64,000 bases of DNA. It comes from Tillandsia leiboldiana. Lineage: Eukaryota > Streptophyta > Magnoliopsida > Poales > Bromeliaceae. The notes beneath the pieces are model-generated. The model worked only from the letters and a program-made list of their open reading frames with translations. It was not told the origin of the DNA and searched no databases. Within the stretch, counting starts at the first letter, position 1, and the number at the start of each line of letters is the position of its first letter. The translations under genes and the position numbers were made by a program. The stretch lies in NCBI GenBank assembly GCA_029204045.2, contig JAQNDB010000452.1, forward strand, positions 1-64,000, given 5' to 3'. Positions 43,436 to 55,303 of the stretch are shown piece after piece.

Positions 43436-46400
43436 TGTCACGCCCCGGGGTCGAAACTGCGACCCGGGCCCGCCATCAGATCCGCCACCTATGCCAACCT
43501 GCATAGGCGAAGCGTCCTAACCTGCAAGAAAAGTACTACAACTAAAACAGATATCAGAGCTATAAATAAAAATCTGCTGTAACTAAAATCAATCACTGTA
43601 CAACTGGAAAATAAAACAACACTGTCCGCCTCCGCGGAAAAAAAAAATAATAAAACAATATCCTCAATATAAGCTCTAAACCCAACTGGGAGGTAACTCC
43701 AAAATATACAACAGTGTACAGTCTCTCAATACAAAATATCCTCACTACAACAGTCTCTCAAAAGAGGAAAAAAACAACTAATCTACTGATGATCTCCTCT
43801 GAAGGGTACCGCTACTCTCCAACGACGGGTAGGGATCTAGCTCGCGACTCCCTCGCCACGATCAACAATCGCAGAGGTCGCAACACCCCTAAGACTCTGC
43901 AAAACAAAGGAGAGGAGAGAAAGAGAGGGGGGAAACCCCAAAGGGTGTGAGAACTACACCAAAAAGGGAGTTCTCAGTGGGTACCACCGCCAGACCCGAC
44001 GGTCTGCCCACCAAGTCCTCAAGAGAAAAAAACTAACCCAAGTCATAAGACTGAAATGAGTAAGCTGGAGACTCTCAACAGCTACCTGCCCCTAACTAAA
44101 GGCTAAAAGGGGGAGAATCAAACAGTGGTATGCAACCACTAGCACAGGAAGTGCCACCATCGACCCAATCGAGCTGACTGCCACATCTGGTCCAGTCAAA
44201 CCTGCGCCCACCTACAACCACCTCCCGCTGACGGGCAGGAATTACGTAGGGCGTCCAAACGGACTAGCTCGCTATCGAGTAGAGGATCAGGCAGGCTATG
44301 GTCAAAATCCACGCTCTTTCTCAGAACGATAGAATCATGATGCTCAACCTCTCACACAGCGGTCAAAGTACTCGCAACAACACGGGGACCACCGGTCAAC
44401 CAGACGCTCTCAACAATACTAGCACTGATCTAAACTCAACTACCAGTCTAGCACTCGGCCCCCAGGCACGAGTGTAACAATAAAAGTATTTGACCGAAAT
44501 AAACTCAATCGAATGAACCGGTATAAACCCGGTACTTGCCTGCTCTGTCACCACTCTCCCGAACTCAGTATCTCCACTGTCCAAATGACCGGAACCCAAC
44601 ACGGTCTGACCGGCACCCCGACACGGTCTGACCGGGACCCAACACGTCTGACCGGAACCCAACACGTCTGAAGCCTACTCCGGAGCGGCACTCGAGGGGA
44701 GCTACCAACACGAGTAAAGCATCTCTGTCATCGATATCACCAGTATCTCTAAACAGCAGGACTTGATCATCAATCTGATCAAAGTGGGAAAACTCAACCA
44801 CCAAGGAAAAACCCGACCTCAATCGGATGCACTAAAACGATAAGTGGAAACTCCATCCACTAAAGAAAACTGATACCCAATCAGGTGCATAGAGAAACAT
44901 CCGGTCAACCGCCCAATATCCGCGTTGCCGCAAAGCCCCACAACTAAGCCAACCTGTCCCAGACACGAAGTCCTGACTACCCTATCCAGACCCCTGCTCG
45001 AACCCGAGCAACACTGACCACTTGACTAGCAAAGGCGGAGAAAGGAAAAGCATGGTTTCTCCTAAGTCAAGTTCCCATAAGTAGTGCAGCAGTAAAAGAT
45101 GGCCTAACTACATGACCATACAAGCATGCAAATGTCCTCAAGGAAATAAAAGGGGGGGGGGGGGTAAAGCATAATAATAGTTCCTTTAGGAATAAACAAC
45201 ATGCCGAATCCCAAAACTAGACCTGTCCACAATCAGGGTCCATCAACATAATGATTATAATAACTCCTCAGAGTACAATCCGCGCATAGCTACGAACCCT
45301 GTCCCAAAGCATAAACCAACCACATGAAAGGCTATGTGCTAACATGGCATGTTACATAATCTCATAGGGTAACATTATCCTAGTAAGCTTACACTAGTCA
45401 TCACATAGATGTCCAAGTCATGCAAGTTCTCAGTATACCTCATAAATACTATTCTTGCAATCATTATACAATATCATTATCAAGCTTACCTACTTACCAA
45501 CATAAACCATGTACCCTAAACATGCATGCCTCAGTCATAGAGGGGTGACATCCCCACAAGTGTGCTTATAATTGCCACAACATACTCAATGCCTTAAATA
45601 GTTACTGCTATTAAGCTTACCCACCTGAAGCGCTTAACCAAAGGCAAACCTGAAGTCGGTGAAGTGGGTAGACGCCCAGGGTCCAAAATCTGCCAACATA
45701 ACACCCTCGGTACAAGTCGCGCAAGCCTTGGCTCCAAACAACTGAAAACACCCCTGGGTACAACAATAAGGCTCAACATTACACTTTTATTCCCAAAATT
45801 AACCAGAATACACAGTCAGAAAAATCAGTCCCAAAGCCGTGCTTAATTCACCTGCCGAAAGTGGCCCAGAAAAATCCAATAAAAATACCACAGTAATCCT
45901 CGCGTCGATACCTTCGAAACGAGTACCTGCACGCCAATTCCGAGCCCCGTAGGCCGAGTTACAATTCCACAGTACAGGTGCGCAAAACCACACAGCAACA
46001 TAACTGTATTCCATTTACAGATAAGGGGAAGAACATATACCTTCGGGCAAAACTCAGAAAAATCCAATAAAAATACTGTGATATTCCTTGAGCCGAGTAG
46101 ATGAAAAAAGTGTATAAGCACGTCGTCAAACGATGCCCGGTTGCGGAGATAACGCCGAAATACCATGCCGCTGTCCAAATCTCCTTCACAGAAATGGGGT
46201 CACAGTAAGCTCGAAACAAACACCTCGAAAAGCGCAAAATAAGGGAAAGCTGAAAATAAAAGATCGTAGATCTGTCCGTCGCGAATCCAGCGGCGAAGAA
46301 ATCACTCGAAAAGGTGGTCGGAGTAGGCCGGGGGAGCTCGCGCACGGCGAAACGCGACGAAGTGGGAACCCAAAAAGGACGAGCGTCGCGCCGCGCCGTA

Positions 46401-47477
46401 AAAATAGAACCTCGATAAGCGTGCCACCAAAAATCCCAAAACTTTGCAGAAGGATGCAGCCAAACTCGGGGATCATCTTTCCTGAAGGCACCCAGGCGAG
46501 AGGAGGCTCGGAAATGGCGGAAAAAGGGGAAAGAAGGAGGCTCGGATCGCTTTTATAGGCTGCAGAAACAATTGAAGAATACCGGATATGTCCCAATTTC
46601 CGGGCGCAGGGAACTTTCGGGCGCGTACTGTAGCAGCCCGAATCCCCGCGCCGCGCACTGTAGCCGCCCGAATCCCCCTGGGCCTCCACGTCGCCCGCCA
46701 AACAGGCGACAGCAACCCCCGCCGCTCCCGCGCGACACGTGGGCGCCCCAGACGCCGACACGTGGCCGCCCCAAGCGCGGGAACCGCCCGTCAACGCGCC
46801 CACGTGCGCTCTGCGCCCGCCGCCTGCGCCTCTGCGCGCACGCTTCCCGAGGCGCCCGCAGGTGCACCGTGGACCGGGTGCACGTGGACCGGCCAACCGG
46901 TGTGCGCCACGTGTCCCCCCACCGGTCCACCGTACACCCGCCTTTCCCGTGGACCGCGCCCGCTGCGCGGCCCCAACCGGGAACCGCCACCTGGCCCGCG
47001 ACCGGTGCACGCCTCCGCGGTGGACCGCGCACCCGCCAGAGCCTGCTCCGCCGCGCTCCGCCGCTGCCCGGCCGCCGCGCCCGCCGCCGCCGGTGCCGGA
47101 ACAGTACCCTTGCCTCGAAAACGTGCCGAATCACCCGGACTCCGGAAAAAGCAAGTGAATAGTCCATTTTCATCGTTTTCGCGCGCTGAATCCAAATCCG
47201 AAGTCCAATTTGCCAAATTCCAACTCTAAAAATTGCCGAAGGCATCCGGAAGATGTTCCTTGATCCAAACTTCGCGCTGGGTCCAATTTTATATCCATGA
47301 CGCGCGAAACCACTTCTGGAGCTCCGACGGAGTCCACCGATCACCCACGTGATCCATTTACACACTGAGCCCAACACTAATGTCCAATTGGGGCACAAAT
47401 CCCACCAACACGCCACATAGGCCTCCGGGAGCTGTAGATGAACCAGTAATCTCGTCGTGGGGATCCAGGTCCTCACA
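43436..47477 (-). mobile_element. Gypsy F 3' LTR
   Basis: 4042 bp with TGTCACGCC and CCTCACA ends in plus-strand reading. It contains a 13-base poly-G run (45152-45164), ACGGTCTGACCGG repeats (about 44589-44675), and a GC-rich, CpG-rich block (about 46600-47110). No gene is supported. Confidence 0.93.
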
Positions 47478-47515
47478 TCCTCCCCACTAAGGAAAGTTTC
47501 GTCCTCGAAACTAGC
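47478..47515 (-). other. Polypurine tract and pre-LTR motif of gypsy F
   Basis: The minus strand reads TTTCGAGGACGAAACTTTCC then TTAGTGGGGAGGA, abutting the LTR. Compare C at 34410-34440. Confidence 0.88.
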
Positions 47516-50500
47516 TCAAATCCCCAAGGGTCCCACATATCACGGGTAGGTATCCATCAATAACGCCTCCAGCTCCCAAAACATCACTCACTCCCCCGTG
47601 ATTACTCCCCAACAACAACAACAACAAGTACGGCATGGCCCGACACGCGATTTTCTCTCATCTCTCGAGCCAGAAATCGCAACGGGCGTCCCTCGTACTC
47701 CACAATCACAGATCTCAAAAGGGGCAAGTCAATCACGGGCGAGGGATCCAAAAGCAAAACACTCCTGAGCTGAGACGTGAAACAACACAGAGGCCCCATC
47801 AAGAGCCGGGGAAAACGGAATAACCATCCGCGCAACACGCACCAAACCACCTCCTGGGTCAACTCAACCAGGACCACCCGAAGTATACCCAGATTCATCC
47901 TATGAGGAAAAATCCAATAAGCTGGGGTCTTCACTCGGTTACTTCCGATCCAAAATCACCCGAGTGGCCTACTCAACCACGAGCTACCCTCAAAAGGGAT
48001 CCTCAAGAGACACAATCTCAAGCCACGGTTGGACACTCAACAAGCCAACATAACCCCGACAGACCCACGGGTCGAAAGGATGCCTGACGGGGACCAAACC
48101 GTCAGTGAACGGGAGTGAAAACTGGCTCGAAAGGCGATCATAATGCGGATGCCCAAACTCGCGGTCAAAAATCCCAAACCAGCAACGACAATCCGCGAAA
48201 ATCCCACTCAAGATGCTGAGTAATCAGAACTGATAGCCAAGCAGGCATGGCCTACGCCCAGGTATATCATCCAAGCTGGAAATAAAGGACGTACTGAAAG
48301 GCTCAACTGTGGAATCCAGCTGCCTGCAAAACAGCGGTTCCTCCTGCCACAACACTCATAGGGTTGGACTAATGAAGTGTGGACCGAAGATCCACCCACG
48401 GTAACTCTACCGCCACAATGGGAGGCATCACTAATCACACAATTCCATCTCCCAACACAGGAAACACTAGCATTGGCGCTAATATCAGACACATTATCCA
48501 TTGGCCATGCTCTCTCGGCACCGCCAAGTCTAGAAGCTCCTCACCTCAAAATGAAAGTTGGTCTCAGTCAACTTGAATAACATCCATTAGGTCGGGTTCC
48601 ACCGCCGCCCCTACGGCTCGAACAAAGCGACCCAAGAAGGTATGCTTCTGCAGCTACAACTTGTACCTCAATAACTTGGCATACCGCTTCATCCACACGG
48701 GCATGGTAGCACATCCACAAAGTGCTCCTCGTGCTCCAAGTCACTCTGGGAGGGAATCAAAATATCCTCGGAAAACACCACTCCCAGTCCGTCCAAGTAC
48801 AACTGGGACATACAATCCCTCAGATCTTGAAGTCCACAGGGCATTCGTCATTCCATTGGGCCTCGCTAACAACATAATGCCCCCACCGTGTCCAAAACGC
48901 CATCTAGGCGAAGTCCTCGGCTGTCCAACTCCAAGTGGGTACTCGCATCATACACCAACTGCCGGAGTATAACTCCATCATAAGGTCCTAGATACCATAA
49001 AAGGACCCTCACATTCGTGTATCAATGACGTGGCATCACCACTGTATACCAACGGCGTGGCACTAGGTCAAACAGACCCCTCGATCCATCGGACCCTGCA
49101 ACAGTGCCATCGGCTCTCTCTCAGCTCTACCGGCGATATCCAATGAGGTGCTGTCCAGGGTGGCGCGGTTCCTCGAACCACGTCAAACGCAATCTCTATC
49201 TCCCTAACCGGCGGCATTACCAACAACTAAGGTGAAATCACACACGGGATCTCGCGGGCAACAGAGATATCCTGAGTCCCGGTGCCGCCGTAGCACTCTC
49301 ACCCTGTCGCGCTAAACCAGAGTGCTCTAACAACCTCAACGAGCAAGCCTCCAATTGCCCGCCTTGCCGAAGATCAAAGTCCTCTCTTGCCGCAGTCGAA
49401 CATCCTGTGGCATAGTGCCCAACAATCTCAAGCATAAGGTCAAAACACCTAATTGCTATAATTTCCAATAATTCTGCCGGTATCTCGCGGTCTCGGCCGC
49501 ACTGGACATGATCCAAAAGCCTCCTCCACGTGCACAACAACAAGGAACCTGTACCTCTAGTGCACGTGGTAACAAATCTGCCTCTAACCCATGTAAGAGT
49601 GGAACATGCTCTAACTCCGACTACCGTGGTGAAATCCCACCTGCGACACTCTCAATCCACTACCGTGGCGCCCTCCAACCGGCGGCACAGATTCATCCTC
49701 AAAAGCAAGTGGTTGTCGCTCAATCTGCCTGAAAATCAGGGCTATCACTAGGAAGCACGACCTCTGTCTCTGATCACATTGAGGCGACGAACAAGATCCT
49801 CCGCAGATAACAAATCCACGCTATCGCTGCGCCACTCAAATAAAAATACTGATGTTGCCTTCGGGGTCCACCCGACCTCTGACATCTCGGGAACTCGTTA
49901 TCCAGGAAAAAAAATTAGACATGCCCCTGCCGGCAATCTGTCCTCCATCATCCGGCGCCAAGCGCCAAAATCCAGAACTCACCTCTGGCGGCTGATCCCT
50001 ATCCAAAGGAACTGCAATGCCACGCTCCATACATAATGCCTGCTCCAACGAGGCGTCTAAATCTACAATGGAGGGACTGAATAACAGAAAGGTGTCCTGG
50101 CGCAATCCACTCCCAGTCTCATATATCCTATGCGCCTCGTCCCTCGAATCTGGCGCGCAGTTCAACAACTGCATACACCCTCTAGCACAGGGAGGCTCTC
50201 AATTAATCACTCCATCACCACCAGCCACGACTCTGCCTCCAAAGGCTCCAAACTCAATCTTACGAGTCGGGGTGTTCATACCAAACGGCTCAATAGGTCG
50301 ATCATGTCCCACAGCTCACCAGCTGTCAACCATCCACCCTGCCTCGGTGCCTCGACACTAAACATTGGCACAGAGGGGGCTACTCAGTGCTCCGACAACT
50401 GTGTCACCAAGACCAGCTGCTCCTCAGCCGCTGACAAGCCTCTGACAATCCTCATCTGGGTCCGGGTTCTCTGACCTCAATCCAGGTATCCGGCCCAAAA

Positions 50501-50835
50501 CCAACTGCTCAAGCTCAACAGCTATGACAGGATGCACACGGGTCAAAACCAGCGTCGGGGAGACACCGCTCGCCACGACGAAACAACAAAACAGCACACA
50601 ACAACACTCGACCCAATCCAGCGAAAGTCTAAAGCATGTCACCCGTTCCACAGCATTATGTTGTCTGCAGCCAACATAATCACTTAGGAGAATAAACATG
50701 CCAATCACTCCTCCCGTCCCTTGGAGAGGTATAAAACTCAATCAGGACTCTCGCTAAAATCACGACTCTCACAAAGTCACCAAGGGTCAAACCATAAGCC
50801 TAGGGTTTCTAAGTCCACCATGACCTACAACCTAG
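47516..50835 (-). pseudogene. pol: Gypsy F gag-pol remnant
   Basis: No long frame is left. Recognisable pieces in minus-strand order are: a gag start near 50330-50480; a region aligned with C gag/protease; an RT start at about 49285-49075 (MPPVREIEIAFDVVRGTAPP); an FSEDIL segment at the RT active site where FIDD is expected (about 48750-48770); VFPVLGDGF- and ASHSG-like RNase H pieces; and, at 47600-47720, a chromodomain-like tail with a GTT microsatellite (47606-47628), as in C. About two units of the 27-bp repeat (49010-49063) lie in RT. It parallels C over its whole length. Confidence 0.7.
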
Positions 50836-50847
50836 GCTCTGATACCA
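50836..50847 (-). other. Primer-binding site of gypsy F
   Basis: TGGTATCAGAGC on the minus strand, 8 nt from the 5' LTR. Confidence 0.94.
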
Positions 50848-50855
50848 CTCTAATC

Positions 50856-52561
50856 TGTCACGCCCCGGGGTCGAAACTGCGACCCGGGCCCGCCAACAGA
50901 TCCGCCACCTATGCCAACCTGCATAGGCGAAGCGTCCTACCTGCAAGAAAAGTACTATAACTAAACAGATATCAGAGCTATAAATAAAAATCTGCTGTAA
51001 CTAAAATCAATCACTGTACAACTGGAAATAAAACAACACTGTCTGCCTCCCAAAAAAATAATAAACAATATCCCAAGTAAGCTCTAAACCCAACCGGAGG
51101 TAACTCAAATATACAACAGTGTACAGTCTCTCAATACAAATATCCTCACTACAACAGTCTCTCAAAAGAGGAAAAAGAAACAACTAATCTACTGATGATC
51201 TCCTCTGAAGGGTACCGCTACTCTCCAACGACGGGTAGGGATCTAGCTCGCGACTCCCTCGCACGATCAACATCGCAGAGTCGGCAACACCCGCTAAGAC
51301 TCTGCAAAACAAAGGAGAGGAAGAGAAAGAGAGGGGGGAAACCCCCAAAGGGTGTGAGAACTACACCAAAAAGGGAGTTCTCAGTGGGTACCACCGCCAG
51401 ACCCGACGGTCTGCCCACCAAGTCCTCAAGAGACAAAAAACTAACCCAAGTCATAAGACTGAAATGAGTAAGCTGGAGACTCTCAACAGCTACCCTGCCC
51501 TAACTAAAGGCTAAAAGGGGGGAGAATAAACAGTGGTATGCAACCACTAGCACAGGAAGTGCACCATCGACCCAATCGAGCTGACTGCCACATCTGGTCC
51601 CAGTCAAACCTGCGCCCACCTACAACCACCGTCCCGCTGACGGGCAGGAATTACGTAGGGCGTCCAAACGGACGAGCTCGCTATCGAGTAGAGGATCATG
51701 CAGGCTATGGTCAAAATCCACGCTCATCTCTCAGAACGGATAGAATCATGATGCTCAACCTCTCACACAGCGGTGAAAGTACTCGCAACAACACGGGACC
51801 ACCGTCAACCAGACGGCTCTCAACATACTAGCACTGATCGAAACTCAACTACCAGTCTGCACTCGGCCCCCAGGCACGAGTGGAAACAATAAAAGTATTT
51901 GACCGAAATAAACCTCAATCGAATGAACCGGTATAAAACCCGGTACTGCTGCTGCTCTGTCACCAATCTCCCGAACATCAGTATCTCCACTGTCCAAATG
52001 ACCTGACACCCAACACGGTCTGACCGGCACCCGACACGGTCTGACCGGACCCAACCGGTCTGACCGGAACCCAACACGGTCTGAAGCCTACTCCGAGCGG
52101 CACTCGAGGGGAGCTAACCAACACGAGTAAAGCATCTCTGTCATCGATATCACCAGTATCTCTAAACAGCAGGACTTGATCATCATCTGATCAAAGTGTG
52201 AAAACTCAACCACCAAGGAAAAACCCGACCTCAATCGGATGCACTAAACGATAATGGGAAACTCCATCCACTAAAGAAAACTGATACCCAATCAGGTGCA
52301 TAGAGAAACATCCGGTCAACCGCCCAATATCCGCGGTTGCCGCAAAGCCCCACAACTAAGCCAACCTGTCCCAGACACGAAGTCCTGACTACCCTATCCA
52401 GACCCTGCTCGAACCCGAGCAACACTGACCACTTGACTAGCAAAGGCGGAGAAAGGAAAAGCATGGTTTCTCCTAAGTCAAGTATCCCATAAGTATGGCA
52501 GCAGTAAAAGATGGCCTACTACTGACCATACAAGCATGCAAATGTCCTCAAGGAAATAAAA

Positions 52562-52593
<32 letters not shown>

Positions 52594-54933
52594 GTTGGGG
52601 GTAAAGCATAATAATAGTTCCTTTAGGAATAAACAACATGCCGGAATCCCAAACTAAGACCTGTCCCACAATCCAGGGTCCATCAACAGAATGATTATAA
52701 TAACTCCTCAGAGTACAAATCCGCGCATAGCTACGAAACCCTGTCCCAAAGCATAAACCAACCACATGAAAGGCTATGTGCTAACATGGCATGTTACATA
52801 ATCTCATAGGGTAACATTATCCTAGTAAGCTTACACTAGTCATCACATAGATGTCCAAGTCATGCAAGTTCTCAGTATACCTCATAAATACTATTCTTGC
52901 AATCATTATACAAATATCATTATCAAGCTTACCTACTTACCAACATAAACCATGTACCCTAAACATGCATGCCTCAGTCATAGAGGGGTGACATCCCCAC
53001 AAGTGTGCTTATAATTGCCACAACATACGCAATGCCTTAAAATAGTTACTGCTATTAAGCTTACCCACCTGAAGCGCTTAACCAAGGCAAACCTGAAGTC
53101 GGTGAAGTGGGTAGACGCCCAGGGTCCAAAATCTGCCAACATAACACCCTCGGTACAAGTCGCGCAAGCCTTGGCTCCAAACAACTGAAAACACCCCTGG
53201 GTAAAACAATAAGGCTCACATTACACTTTTATTCCCAAAATTAACCAAGAATACACAGTCAAAAAATCAGTCCCAAAGCCGTGCTTAATTCACCTGCCGA
53301 AAGTGCCCAGAAAAATCCAATAAAAATACCACAGTAATCCTCGCGTCGATACCTTCGAAACGAGTACCTGCACGTCCAATTCCGAGCCCCGTAGGCCGAG
53401 TTACAAATTCCACAGTACAGGTGTGCAAAACCACACAGCAACATAACTGTAATTCCATTTACAGATAAGGGGAAGAACATATACCTTCGGGCAAAACTCA
53501 GAAAAATCCAATAAAAATACTGTGATATTCCTTGCACCGAGTAGATGAAAAAAGTGTACAAGCACGTCGTCAACGATGCCCGGTTTGCGGAGATAACGCC
53601 GAAATACCATGCCGCTGTCCAAATCTCCTTCACAGAAATTGGGGTCACAGTAAGCTCGAACAAACACCTCGAAAAGCGCGAAATGAGGGAAAGCTGAAAA
53701 TACCAAGAGTCGTAGAATCTGTCCGTCGCGAATCCAGCGGCGAAGAAATCACTCGAAAGGTGGTCGGAGTAGGCCGTGGGAGCTCGCGCACCGAAACGCG
53801 ACGAAGGGGAACCCAAAAGGACGAGCGTCGCGCCGCGCTGTAAAAATAGAAACCCTCGATAACGTGCCACCAAAAATCCCAAACTTTGCAGAAGGATGCA
53901 GCCAAACTCGGGGATCATTCTTTGCTGAAGCACCCAGGCGAGAGGAGGCTCGAAATGGCGGAAAAAGGGGAAAGAAGGAGGCTCAGATCGCTTTTATAGG
54001 CTGCAGAAAACAATTGAAGAAAATACCGGATATGTCCCATCCATTTCCGGGGCAGGGAACTTTCGGGCGCGTACTGTAGCAGCCCGAAATCCCCGCCGCG
54101 GAGCGCACTGTAGCCGCCCGAATCCACCTGGGCCTCCACGTCGCCCGCCAAACAGGCGACAGCAACCCCAGCCGCTCCCCGCGCGACACGTGGCCCCCCA
54201 GACGCCGACACGTTCCGCCCAAGCGCGGGAACCGCCCCCTCAACGCGCCCACGTGCCGCTCTGCGCCCGCCTCCTCTCCCCTGTCGCGCACGCTTCCCGA
54301 GCACCCGCAGGTGCACCGTGGCCGGGTGCACGTTACCGGCCAACCGGTGTTGCGCCCTGTTGTCCCCCCACCGGTCCACCGTACACCCGCCTCCTTTCCC
54401 GTGGACCGCGCCCGCTGCGCCGGCCCAACCGGGGAACCGCCACCTGGCCCGCGACCTTGCACGCCTCCGCGGTGGCCGCGCACCCGCCAAGTCCTGCTCC
54501 CCGCGCTCTCCCGCCGCTGCCGCCGCCGCGCGCCGCCGCCGGCCGGTGCCGGAACAGTACCCTTTGCCTCGAAAAATGTTGCCGAATCACCCGGACTCCG
54601 GAAAAAGCAAGTGAATAGTCCATTTTCATCGTTTTCCGCGCGCTTGAATCCAAATCCGAAGTCCAATTTGCCAAATTCCAACTCTAAAAATTGCCGAAGC
54701 ATCCGGGAAGATGTTTCCTTGATCCAAACTTCGCGCTGGGTCCAATTTAATATCCATGACGCGCGAAACCACTTCTGGAGCTCCGACGGAGTCCACCGAT
54801 CACCCACGTGATCCAATTAACCACTGAGCCCACACTAATGTCCAATTGGGGCACAAATCCCACCAACACGCCACATAGGCCTCCGGGAGCTGTAGATGAA
54901 CCAGTATCTCGTCGTGGGGACCAGGTCCTCACA
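50856..54933 (-). mobile_element. Gypsy F 5' LTR
   Basis: 4078 bp, collinear with the 3' LTR. Differences are dominated by single-base insertions and deletions in short homopolymers, with few substitutions. It holds a 31-base poly-G run (52562-52592) where the 3' LTR has 13. Confidence 0.92.
52562..52601 (+). repeat. Long poly-G tract
   Basis: 31 consecutive G, then TGTTGGGGG. The matching place in the other LTR (45152) has 13 G. Confidence 0.85.
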
Positions 54934-55203
54934 CACAAGTGCAATCACCTTTCTAAAAACCTGTTTTGCACTCTAGAACAAAACATATGAATTAGATATC
55001 ATTTTTCTAGAGAGCTAGTTGATCAAATACTCTTCAACTTCATATGTTAAAAAAACGGAGGACAATTAGCTACATTTCTAACAAACCTTTGGATCAAAAC
55101 GTTTTATTCATTTGCAAAAGCAATTGGAATGCTTTCCTTGAAATAAACTTCTTTTTGAAACCTTTTTCTTATGATAGTGTTTTTGTTTATTTTTGTTTTG
55201 TTC
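54934..55203 (+). pseudogene. pol: Copia E pol end and start of its 3' region
   Basis: This resumes RNase H of E after the F insertion (KCNHLSKNLFCTLEQNI corresponds to the HSRTKYI region). It then shows an ILTKPLDQ-like stretch with indels, and pol ends at LSLK plus stop near 55146. It aligns with 4300-4520 of element A. The rest of E, including its 3' LTR, falls in the gap. Confidence 0.85.
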
Positions 55204-55303
55204 NNNNNNNNNNNNNNNNNNNNNNNNNNNNNNNNNNNNNNNNNNNNNNNNNNNNNNNNNNNNNNNNNNNNNNNNNNNNNNNNNNNNNNNNNNNNNNNNN
55301 NNN
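55204..55303. other. Assembly gap, 100 N
   Basis: Exactly 100 N, the usual placeholder for a gap of unknown size. Copia E stops on its left and an inverted copy of gypsy B starts on its right without any shared element boundary. Confidence 0.98.

Larger units (their letters stand above)
43431..54938 (-). mobile_element. Gypsy element F, complete, with 4-kb LTRs
   Basis: 3' LTR 43436-47477, PPT 47478-47490, decayed interior to 50835, primer site 50836-50847, 5' LTR 50856-54933. It interrupts RNase H of copia E. The expected target duplication is ACACA (43431-43435). On the right the sequence reads ...CCTCACACACAAGTG, consistent with ACACA if one A of an AA pair was lost at the junction. LTRs together are 8.1 kb and the interior 3.4 kb. 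The interior is a decayed relative of C, so F could not have encoded its own enzymes. Confidence 0.92.
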
